Shown here piece by piece: positions 56,946 to 64,000 of a stretch of DNA of 64,000 nucleotides. This DNA comes from Bordetella genomosp. 11. GTDB taxonomy: Bacteria; Pseudomonadota; Gammaproteobacteria; Burkholderiales; Burkholderiaceae_B. Within the stretch, counting starts at the first letter, position 1. Every line of letters starts with the position of its first letter. The stretch lies in contig NZ_NEVS01000004.1 of NCBI RefSeq assembly GCF_002261215.1, positions 310,001 to 374,000 on the forward strand. Reading direction: 5' to 3'. The notes under the pieces are model-generated. The model saw only the letters and a program-made list of their open reading frames with translations. It did no database searches and was not told the origin of the DNA. The position numbers and the translations under genes were made by a program.

Positions 56946-57644
56946 ATGGACAAGGTTTACGCGAGCGCCGCGGAGGCGCTGGCCGGTGTCGTCAAGGACG
57001 GCCAACTGATTGCCGTGGGGGGCTTCGGCCTTTGCGGTATCCCGGAAGCCCTGATCGCCGCGTTGCGCGACACCGGGGTCAAGAACCTGACATGCATCAG
57101 CAACAATGCCGGCGTGGACGGCTTTGGGCTGGGCCAGTTGCTGGCCACCCGGCAGATCCGCAAGATGATTGCTTCCTACGTGGGCGAAAACAAGGAGTTC
57201 GAACGCCAGTTCCTGGCCGGCGAGCTCGAGCTCGAATTCACGCCCCAGGGCACGCTGGCGGAAAAACTGCGCGCCGGCGGCGCCGGCATTCCCGCGTTTT
57301 TCACACGCACGGGCGTGGGCACGCTGGTGGCCGAGGGCAAGGAAACGCGCGAATTCGACGGCGAAACCTACATCATGGAACGTTCGCTGGTGCCGGATGT
57401 GTCGCTGGTCAAGGCCTACGCGGCCGACCGCTCCGGCAACCTGATCTTCCGCAAGACGGCGCGCAACTTCAATCCCAATGTGGCGATGGCCGGCAAGGTG
57501 ACGATCGTCGAGGTCGAGAAAGTCCTGGAGACCGGCGATATCGACCCGGACCACGTTCACCTGCCGGGCATTTTCGTGCACCGCATCGTGCTCAATGCCC
57601 AACCCGAAAAGCGCATCGAGCAGCGCACCACCCGTCCCGCTTGA
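56946..57644 (+). CDS. scoA: 3-oxoacid CoA-transferase subunit A
   Basis: Alpha subunit of succinyl-CoA:3-ketoacid CoA-transferase, which activates acetoacetate for ketone-body or poly-hydroxybutyrate use. The N-terminal VGGFGLCGIPEALI loop binds CoA. GGAGIPAFFTRTGVGT and AVKAYAADRSGNL-type segment (here VKAYAADRSGNLIFRKTARN) match the family. 232 residues. GGAGCTGGAGCG lies before the ATG. Twelve bases separate it from scoB. Confidence 0.94.
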   Translation: MDKVYASAAEALAGVVKDGQLIAVGGFGLCGIPEALIAALRDTGVKNLTCISNNAGVDGFGLGQLLATRQIRKMIASYVGENKEFERQFLAGELELEFTPQGTLAEKLRAGGAGIPAFFTRTGVGTLVAEGKETREFDGETYIMERSLVPDVSLVKAYAADRSGNLIFRKTARNFNPNVAMAGKVTIVEVEKVLETGDIDPDHVHLPGIFVHRIVLNAQPEKRIEQRTTRPA

Positions 57645-57656
57645 GGAGAAAAAATC

Positions 57657-58319
<663 letters not shown>

Positions 58320-58359
58320 CGCCCCTCCGGGCGCCGGTCCCGGCGTTCCCGCAAGGAAA

Positions 58360-58438
58360 CGGCCCGGTACGAACCTCCCCGTAAGCAGGCGCGATGTCGC
58401 GCTTCCGGGGGAGGGGCGTACCGGGCCGCTGTATTTTT
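58360..58438 (+). terminator. Long hairpin terminator after scoB
   Basis: CGGCCCGGTACG (58360-58371) pairs with CGTACCGGGCCG (58417-58428). Inside, CCTCCCC faces GGGGAGG, with further pairing above, giving a stem-loop of about 70 bases. ATTTTT at 58432-58437 supplies the T-run. Termination of scoAB is likely. Confidence 0.8.
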
Positions 58439-58530
58439 CGTTGCGTCTTTTGTCCCGGTCGGGCGCTGGGGAAGCGGTCCCGGGCACGGTTCTTGCCCAC
58501 GGCTTTCACCATTTTCGACCCTGGGACGGT

Positions 58531-59295
58531 ATGTCTGCCGCGAACGCGCCGCTCGCCCTGAAAATCCTGACTGTGAACGCCCATAAGGGATTCACCTTCT
58601 TCAATCGCAAATTCATCCTGCCGGAGTTGCGCGACGCGGTGCGGGCGGTGGCGCCCGACCTTGTGTTCCTGCAGGAAGTACTCGGCGCGCACGAGATACA
58701 CGCCGCGCGCTTCAAGGGCTGGCCGGAGACCTCGCAGTACGAGTTCCTGGCCGACAGCATCTGGAACGACTTCGCCTACGGTCGCAACGCGGTGTACCCG
58801 CACGGCCATCATGGCAATGCGGTCCTATCCAAATTTCCCATCGTGCAGTATGACAACATGGACGTATCCGTAGGCCATCACGAAAAGCGCGGGCTGCTGC
58901 ATTGTGTGATCCAGCCGCCGGATCGCGAAAACCGCCTGCACGCGATCTGCGTGCATCTGGGCCTGCAGGAAGCACACCGCCAGAAACAGCTGGACCTGCT
59001 GTGCGGGCATATCGAACACCAGATTCCCGACGGCGAGCCCGTGGTGATCGCGGGAGACTTCAACGACTGGCGGTTGCGCGCGCACGGCAAGCTAAGCCGC
59101 TGCGCCGGGCTGAAGGAAATCTTTGTCGCCACCCAGGGCGTGGCGGCGCGCACATTCCCGGCGCGCTGGCCCCTGCTCAGGCTGGACCGCATCTACGTGC
59201 GCAACATGGCACGATTCCGTCCGCTTGCCCTGGCCACGCGCCCCTGGACCCATTTGTCCGACCATGCCCCGCTGGCGGCCGAGGTGGTGCTATGA
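58531..59295 (+). CDS. ybhP: YbhP-like endonuclease/exonuclease/phosphatase
   Basis: 254-residue EEP-superfamily phosphodiesterase. [12 protein letters not shown] provides the Asn, [11 protein letters not shown] the metal Glu, and [21 protein letters not shown] and THLSDHAPL the remaining catalytic residues. It lacks a membrane domain. In E. coli ybhP-clsB-ybhN form the same order, so a link to phospholipid metabolism is likely; the substrate is unknown. Start [11 protein letters not shown] at 58531 has GGGA upstream. Confidence 0.87.
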   Translation: MSAANAPLALKILTVNAHKGFTFFNRKFILPELRDAVRAVAPDLVFLQEVLGAHEIHAARFKGWPETSQYEFLADSIWNDFAYGRNAVYPHGHHGNAVLSKFPIVQYDNMDVSVGHHEKRGLLHCVIQPPDRENRLHAICVHLGLQEAHRQKQLDLLCGHIEHQIPDGEPVVIAGDFNDWRLRAHGKLSRCAGLKEIFVATQGVAARTFPARWPLLRLDRIYVRNMARFRPLALATRPWTHLSDHAPLAAEVVL

Positions 59296-59344
59296 ACGCA
59301 TCGCCCACCCTGGCCACGCCGCCCGCCTACAGGAGGATCGCCCC

Positions 59345-60568
59345 ATGAGCGCGCGTTGGATACCGGGCAACGCGTTCACCTTGCTGGAGAATGGCGAAGC
59401 CTACTTTCCCCGGGTCTTCGAGGCCATCGATGCGGCGCGCGAGGAAGTCCTGGTGGAAACCTTCATTCTGTTCGACGACAAGGTCGGGCAGGAGCTGCGT
59501 CGCGCGTTGATCGAGGCGGCCAAGCGCGGCGCCCGCGTCAGCCTGTTGATCGATGGCTATGGCTCGGAGGGGCTGTCCGAGGAGTTCGTGGGGGGCCTGG
59601 TCGAGGCGGGGGTCGTCATCCGGGTATTCGATCCGCGCGCCAAGGTGCTGGGCCTGCGCACCAATGTATTCCGCCGTATGCATCGCAAGATCGTGGTGAT
59701 CGACGGCGAACTGGCCTTCATCGGCGGCATCAATTTTTCCGCGGATCACTTGGCCGACTTCGGTCCGCAGGCCAAGCAGGACTACGCGATGGAAGTGCGC
59801 GGCCCCATCGTTGCCGAGATCCATCGTTTCGCGCGCCGGACGGTCGATCCGGAACGGCGCCGCCGCTGGTGGCCGCGGCGCGCGCCCCGTGCGCAGCCCG
59901 CCCGTCACGCGGGCAATGCCGACGCCATGTTCGTGGTGCGCGACAACGAGGAGCACCACACGGATATCGAGCGGCACTACCGCGCCGCGATACGCCTGGC
60001 GCGGCGCGAAGTGACCATCGCCAATGCCTATTTCTTCCCTGGATACCGGCTGTTGCGGGATATACGGAACGCCGCGCGGCGCGGCGTGCGCGTGCGCCTT
60101 ATCCTGCAGGGCGAACCCGATATGCCTATCGTGAAAGTCGCGGCCGGCATGCTGTACGACCACCTGACCGCCGCGGGTGTGCAGATCTACGAATATTGCG
60201 AACGCCCGCTGCACGGCAAGGTCGCCTGCGTGGACGATACCTGGGCCACGGTGGGATCCAGCAATCTGGACCCGCTGAGCCTGGCGCTGAACCTGGAAGC
60301 GAATGTGATGGTACGCGGACAGGAGTTCGCCGCGGAGCTGCGGGCGCGCCTGGAGTGGCTGATGGAAAACCACTGCCGCCAGCCGGAGCCCGCGCCGCCG
60401 GGCAGCCGCAAGCTGCGGCGCCTGCTGTGGGGCGTCTTCGTCTACCACTTCCTGCGCCGGTTTCCTTCCTGGACGGGATGGCTGCCTGCCCACAGGCCGC
60501 GTCTGCACACGCTGGCGCCCTCGCTACCCTCCGACACGGAAAAGGCCCATGAGCAGCGACCCGCTTAG
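59345..60568 (+). CDS. clsB: Cardiolipin synthase B
   Basis: Phospholipase-D-superfamily enzyme making cardiolipin from phosphatidylglycerol. The two HKD motifs are HRKIVVIDGELAFIGGIN (about residue 118) and HGKVACVDDTWATVGSSN (about residue 292). 407 residues, no N-terminal membrane helices, matching ClsB (YbhO) rather than ClsA. GAGGA lies before the ATG. Its last 20 bases overlap ybhN. Confidence 0.94.
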   Translation: MSARWIPGNAFTLLENGEAYFPRVFEAIDAAREEVLVETFILFDDKVGQELRRALIEAAKRGARVSLLIDGYGSEGLSEEFVGGLVEAGVVIRVFDPRAKVLGLRTNVFRRMHRKIVVIDGELAFIGGINFSADHLADFGPQAKQDYAMEVRGPIVAEIHRFARRTVDPERRRRWWPRRAPRAQPARHAGNADAMFVVRDNEEHHTDIERHYRAAIRLARREVTIANAYFFPGYRLLRDIRNAARRGVRVRLILQGEPDMPIVKVAAGMLYDHLTAAGVQIYEYCERPLHGKVACVDDTWATVGSSNLDPLSLALNLEANVMVRGQEFAAELRARLEWLMENHCRQPEPAPPGSRKLRRLLWGVFVYHFLRRFPSWTGWLPAHRPRLHTLAPSLPSDTEKAHEQRPA

Positions 60569-61556
60569 CGCCACTGGCGGCAGGGATGGCGTCATGCGGA
60601 AGTTGCGGGCCCGCTGGCCCCTGCTGCGCCGGATCCTCTTCATCGCCTTCGCGCTACTGGTCATCGGCCTGCTGGTGGACCAGGCGCGCGAGGTCGAATG
60701 GGAAAAAGTGATGGAGGCCGTGCAGGCCAACACCTGGCCTGTGCTGTTGCGCGCCAGCGGCGTGGCCTTGGCGAGCTACCTGATCTATAGCTGTTTCGAT
60801 CTGCTGGCGATTCCCTATCTGGGGCACAGGATTCCGCCGTTGCGCGTGATGGCGGTGGGCATCGTGGCCTATGCCTTCAACCTGAACATGGGTTCGCTGG
60901 TGGGCAGCGTGGGATTCCGCTTCCGCCTGTACCTGAAGCTGGGATTGGAAGCAGCCGAAATCACGCGCATCGTCGGCCTGAGCCTGACGACCAATTGGCT
61001 GGGATATCTGTGGGTGGCTGGCGGCCTGTTCGCCTGGGGCGTGCTGCCCATCCCGGATAGCTGGAGCATCGGTGCCGGCGCGCTGCGGCTGATCGGCGTG
61101 GCGATGGTGGCGGCGGCATTCGCCTATGTGGCGGCGTGCGCCTGGTCGCGGCGCCGTTCGTGGACGGTACGCGGCCATGATATCCAGTTGCCCTCGGGGA
61201 AGATCGCCCTGGGCCAGAGCGTGCTGGGCAGCGCGTGCTGGATGTCGATCGGCCTGGTGGTATGGGTGCTGATGCGCCATGACGTGCCGTATCCCCTGGT
61301 GCTGGGGGTGCTGCTGCTGAGCGGCATCGCCGGCGCGGTGACGCATATCCCGGGCGGGCTGGGGGTCGTGGAGGCGGTCTTCGTCGCCATGCTGTCGGGC
61401 CAGGTTCCGCATTATGAAATCCTGGGGACGTTGCTGACGTACCGGGCGGTGTATTACCTGGGGCCGTTCGCGCTGGCGGCGGTCCTGTATTTCATCCTGG
61501 AAGCGGGGATCCGCAAGGGCGCGGAGCTGCCACCGGCGCCCAAGTCGGCGACATAG
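60549..61556 (+). CDS. ybhN: YbhN-like membrane protein (flippase-like family)
   Basis: 335-residue membrane protein with about 8 helices in the lysylphosphatidylglycerol synthase transmembrane / UPF0104 family. The conserved core AYAFNLNMGSLVGSVGFRFR and ITHIPGGLGVVE-type motif (here VTHIPGGLGVVEAVFVAML) are present. Exact activity is unproven; relatives have been proposed to move lipids. Third member of the ybhP-clsB-ybhN set, with a 20-base overlap at its start. Confidence 0.88.
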   Translation: MSSDPLSATGGRDGVMRKLRARWPLLRRILFIAFALLVIGLLVDQAREVEWEKVMEAVQANTWPVLLRASGVALASYLIYSCFDLLAIPYLGHRIPPLRVMAVGIVAYAFNLNMGSLVGSVGFRFRLYLKLGLEAAEITRIVGLSLTTNWLGYLWVAGGLFAWGVLPIPDSWSIGAGALRLIGVAMVAAAFAYVAACAWSRRRSWTVRGHDIQLPSGKIALGQSVLGSACWMSIGLVVWVLMRHDVPYPLVLGVLLLSGIAGAVTHIPGGLGVVEAVFVAMLSGQVPHYEILGTLLTYRAVYYLGPFALAAVLYFILEAGIRKGAELPPAPKSAT

Positions 61557-61605
61557 CACGGCCGTGGGCGGCCGTGCTGCACCGCAGCAGGGGTAAACCC
61601 GGGTG

Positions 61606-61621
61606 TGAAAATTTATTTTCA
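61606..61621. promoter_or_regulatory. AT-rich palindrome, likely RpiR operator
   Basis: TGAAAA-TTTA-TTTTCA, a perfect 6-bp-arm palindrome in otherwise GC-rich DNA, about 145 bp before the RpiR start. A TACAAT hexamer follows at 61626-61631 and may be the promoter -10, placing the palindrome across the -35. RpiR-family regulators often bind AT-rich palindromes of this size. The region 61557-61766 holds no gene. Confidence 0.6.
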
Positions 61622-61766
61622 TAAATACAATAGCGCCCGAAATCTGTTTACATTTTTGCGTCCGTTCAACGGTCCTCGGCCCGTCCGCGTCATCGTCGCT
61701 TAGCCTCAGCCACCCGCGTTGGCCGAGCCATGGGGCGTGGCGGACGATGAAGCCCGCCTGCCCCGC

Positions 61767-62648
61767 ATGAATCAGCCCGCCGTCACCATCGCAGAGCGTA
61801 TCGCCAGTGCGCAGCCCGCGTTCAGCCGTACCCAGCACCGGCTGGCGGAATACGTGCTGGCGCATCAATTCCGCGCCGCGACGATGACCATCGACGAGTT
61901 CGCCGCCGCGAATGGCGTCTCGGTGGCAACGGCGAACCGGTTCGCCCGCACCCTCGGCCTGCCGGGATATCCGCAGTTCCGCGCCGAACTGGCGCGCGGC
62001 TTCGAGTCGGCACTGGCGCCGGTGGAAAAGCTGCGCACCCGGCTCGCGCATCCGGCCACCGCGGCCGAGGTGTTCGCCGCGTCGCTGCAGGAAGACATCC
62101 GCAATGCCGAACGTTCCCTGCAATCGCTGGACGCGGCCGCCTGCGAGCGCGCCGTGGATGCCGTGCTGGCGGCCCGCCGGATCTACATCGTCGGTTTCGG
62201 CGCCAGCGGCTTCCTGGCTGGCCTGCTGCACCGCTCGCTGTTCATGCATTGCGACGTGGTCGAATCCCTGGCGGGGCCGGGCGGCGTGTCGCAGGCCGCG
62301 CGGCGGCTGCCGCGCATGAAGCCGGACGACCTGATGATCGTCATCGGCTTTCCGCGCTACGTCAACGATACCGTCGCGCTTGCCAAGGCCGCCAAGGATG
62401 CCCGCGTTCCCGTGCTGGCGCTGACCGACAAGCCCACGTCGCCGTTGGCGCCGCTGGCGTCCGTGGCGCTGTATGCCTATTCCGAGCGGCAGCTGTCCGC
62501 CAACGCGGAAACCGCGGCGCTGGGCCTGATCGAGGCCCTGGCCGCGGCCGTGGCGTTCCGCGCGAAAGACTCGGTCGCCTCCGCGCTTGAAGCGACCCAA
62601 TCCATCATGCCGTGGCTGATCCATGGCGCAGGAGATAGAAACCGATGA
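61767..62648 (+). CDS. RpiR/MurR family transcriptional regulator
   Basis: 293-residue regulator. The N-terminal HTH_6 domain (residues 8-80) includes FAAANGVSVATANRFARTLG. The SIS sugar-isomerase domain (about 125-265) contains IYIVGFGASGFLAGLLHRSL and VIGFPRYVNDTV. RpiR proteins usually sense phosphosugars, but members next to peptide or amino-acid genes are known. Its stop overlaps the iaaA start (ATGA), so it likely controls iaaA-gsi and itself. Start ATG 61767 is preferred over an upstream GTG at 61719. Confidence 0.9.
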   Translation: MNQPAVTIAERIASAQPAFSRTQHRLAEYVLAHQFRAATMTIDEFAAANGVSVATANRFARTLGLPGYPQFRAELARGFESALAPVEKLRTRLAHPATAAEVFAASLQEDIRNAERSLQSLDAAACERAVDAVLAARRIYIVGFGASGFLAGLLHRSLFMHCDVVESLAGPGGVSQAARRLPRMKPDDLMIVIGFPRYVNDTVALAKAAKDARVPVLALTDKPTSPLAPLASVALYAYSERQLSANAETAALGLIEALAAAVAFRAKDSVASALEATQSIMPWLIHGAGDRNR

Positions 62649-63622
62649 TCCAACCCGTAGTTGCCATCCATGGCGGCGCCGGCACCATGTCCCGGGCCTC
62701 GATATCCCCGGCGCAGGAACGGGAGTACCTGGACGCCCTGAACGAAATCCTGGCCGCCGCGCAAGCCGTGCTGGCGCGGGGCGGCAGCGCGCTGGACGCG
62801 GTGACGGAGGCCGTCACGCGGCTGGAGGACTGCCCGCTGTTCAATGCCGGTCATGGCGCCGTCTACACCAGCGCGGGCACGCACGAGCTGGACGCCTCCA
62901 TCATGGACGGCGCCACGCTGCGTTCCGGCGCCATCGCCAATGTGAGCTGCGTGCGCAATCCGGTGCTGGCCGCCCGCCGTGTCATGGAAGACAGCAAGCA
63001 TGTGTTCTTCGTGGGCGAGGGGGCGGAAGCATTCGCCCGCGAGGAAGGGCTGGAAATCGTCGACCCGTCGTATTTTTCGACGCCGGCGCGCTACGAACAG
63101 CTGCTGCGCGTCCAGCGCGAGCAGCCCGGCGCGGCGGTGCTGGACCACGATGGCCAGGCCATAGTGGCGGGCGTGCAGCCGGCCGCGGCGCCCATCGACC
63201 CGGACCGCAAGTTCGGCACGGTGGGCGCGGTGGCGCTGGACGCGCAAGGCAATCTGGCGGCGGCGACCTCGACGGGCGGCGTGACCAACAAGCAGGTGGG
63301 CCGCGTCGGCGATGCCCCGCTGATCGGTGCCGGTTGCTATGCCGCCAATGCGACCTGCGCGGTGTCCACCACGGGAACCGGCGAGATGTTTATCCGCATG
63401 GTGGCGTCCTATGACGTCGCGGCGCAGATGGAATACCGCGGCGTATCCCTGGAAGAGGCGACTCATTCGGTCATGCACGAAAAGCTGCCGCGCATCGGCG
63501 GCAAGGGCGGCCTGATCGCGGTGGACGCCAGGGGCAATGTGTCGCTGACGTTCAATACCGAAGGGATGTACCGCGGGTACGCCCGCGTGGGCGAAGCGCC
63601 GGTGGCCGCGATCTATCGATGA
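62645..63622 (+). CDS. iaaA: Isoaspartyl peptidase / L-asparaginase (Ntn)
   Basis: Plant-type asparaginase family precursor that cuts itself into alpha and beta chains and removes beta-aspartyl (isoaspartyl) residues from dipeptides. It begins MIQPVVAIHGGAGTMSR. The autocleavage Gly-Thr is in KFGTVGAVALDAQGN (about residue 191), where Thr becomes the nucleophile. GGVTNKQVGRVGDAPL follows as expected. 325 residues. The gsi transporter genes follow, as in E. coli iaaA-gsiABCD. Confidence 0.94.
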   Translation: MIQPVVAIHGGAGTMSRASISPAQEREYLDALNEILAAAQAVLARGGSALDAVTEAVTRLEDCPLFNAGHGAVYTSAGTHELDASIMDGATLRSGAIANVSCVRNPVLAARRVMEDSKHVFFVGEGAEAFAREEGLEIVDPSYFSTPARYEQLLRVQREQPGAAVLDHDGQAIVAGVQPAAAPIDPDRKFGTVGAVALDAQGNLAAATSTGGVTNKQVGRVGDAPLIGAGCYAANATCAVSTTGTGEMFIRMVASYDVAAQMEYRGVSLEEATHSVMHEKLPRIGGKGGLIAVDARGNVSLTFNTEGMYRGYARVGEAPVAAIYR

Positions 63623-63668
63623 TCGCGGTGGCGAACGCGCATGGCAATTGTTTTGCAAGGGGATGAAT

Positions 63669-64000
63669 ATGGCCGATAGCAGGATGGCCAACCAGGCAGC
63701 GGACCGCCGCGTCGATCGGCTGGCGTTGCCGGAAAATCGCGTGGTCCAGGTAAGCGACCTGACCGTGCGCTTCGTGTCCGCGGAGCGGACCGTGGAGGCC
63801 GTGCGCGACCTGTCCTTCCACGTCGACCGGGGCGAGACCCTGGCCATCGTGGGTGAATCCGGATCGGGCAAGTCGGTGACATCGCTGGCGCTGATGCGCC
63901 TGGTCGAGCACGGCGGCGGCCGCATCGCCCAGGGCAGCATGCTGCTGCGCCGGCGTGCCGGCCAGGTCATCGAACTGGCCGGCGCCAGCCAGCGCGACAT
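63669..64000 (+). CDS. gsiA: Glutathione-type ABC importer ATPase GsiA (cut by window end)
   Basis: First ~110 residues of a peptide/opine/nickel-type ABC ATPase. Walker A is IVGESGSGKSVTS near residue 65, followed by LALMRLVEHGGGRI. The position after iaaA matches the E. coli gsiA gene, which has two fused ATPase domains; only the start of the first is visible. AAGGGG at 63657-63662 favours ATG 63669 over ATG 63663. Confidence 0.87.
   Translation, partial: MADSRMANQAADRRVDRLALPENRVVQVSDLTVRFVSAERTVEAVRDLSFHVDRGETLAIVGESGSGKSVTSLALMRLVEHGGGRIAQGSMLLRRRAGQVIELAGASQRD

Overview
The window is high-GC chromosomal DNA from a betaproteobacterium. The conserved gene orders (rne/rluC divergent; yceD-rpmF-plsX-fabH-fabD-fabG-acpP-fabF; rpoE-rseA-rseB-mucD-lepA-lepB-rnc-era-recO; pepA-holC divergent from lptF) and the protein sequences fit the Alcaligenaceae, most like Bordetella or Achromobacter. 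I recognise no transposase, integrase, phage gene, CRISPR array, tRNA or rRNA. It reads as a core-genome block followed by metabolic accessory genes.

Layout. 1-9.6 kb: rne (3' end outside the window) with a long structured leader, rluC, a HAD phosphatase, msrP-msrQ, then a leftward, translationally coupled run of a Maf pyrophosphatase, an RsmI-like methyltransferase and a lipoprotein amidase. 9.8-16.3 kb: yceD, rpmF and the fatty-acid synthesis cluster. 16.3-25.6 kb: a YgfX-like membrane protein, the sigma-E regulon head (rpoE, rseA, rseB, mucD), then lepA, lepB, rnc, era and recO, many with overlapping stops and starts. 25.6-31.4 kb, mostly leftward: an ADP/ATP-antiporter-like transporter, a Tat-exported aldo/keto reductase, a Bax-inhibitor-1 protein, a small hypothetical gene, holC and pepA. 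31.4-34.3 kb: lptF (without lptG) and mmsA.

34.3-39.9 kb is the main accessory and regulatory stretch. It holds an MFS exporter divergent from a TetR regulator, with three identical-spacing palindromes between them, and a VOC protein. A lower-GC pair follows (P-loop kinase-like protein, peptidase E), then a CysB-type regulator and a DUF2325 gene whose promoter is covered by Fur-like boxes. 40-53.6 kb: an NlpC/P60 lipoprotein; a coupled prpE-GlcG/HbpS-UMF1 transporter operon; 4-hydroxyproline epimerase; lemA with two TPM-domain genes; acs; an EamA transporter; threonine aldolase; and a GntR regulator that seems to carry two winged-helix domains. 53.7-64 kb: a nucleotide-sugar-epimerase-like SDR coupled to ETF-ubiquinone oxidoreductase, a thioesterase, scoAB, the ybhP-clsB-ybhN membrane-lipid trio, and an RpiR regulator with an AT-rich palindrome in front of iaaA and gsiA (cut by the window end).

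Functionally the window joins core RNA processing, lipid synthesis and envelope stress with short-chain acyl metabolism (prpE, acs, scoAB, mmsA, ETF-QO) and amino-acid or peptide salvage (pepA, pepE, ltaE, iaaA, hydroxyproline epimerase). I did not find a clearly new multi-gene system. The strongest leads are regulatory: the TetR triple operator, the Fur-DUF2325 promoter, the RpiR palindrome and the double-winged-helix GntR protein. Family calls rest on motif recognition by eye; no database search was run.
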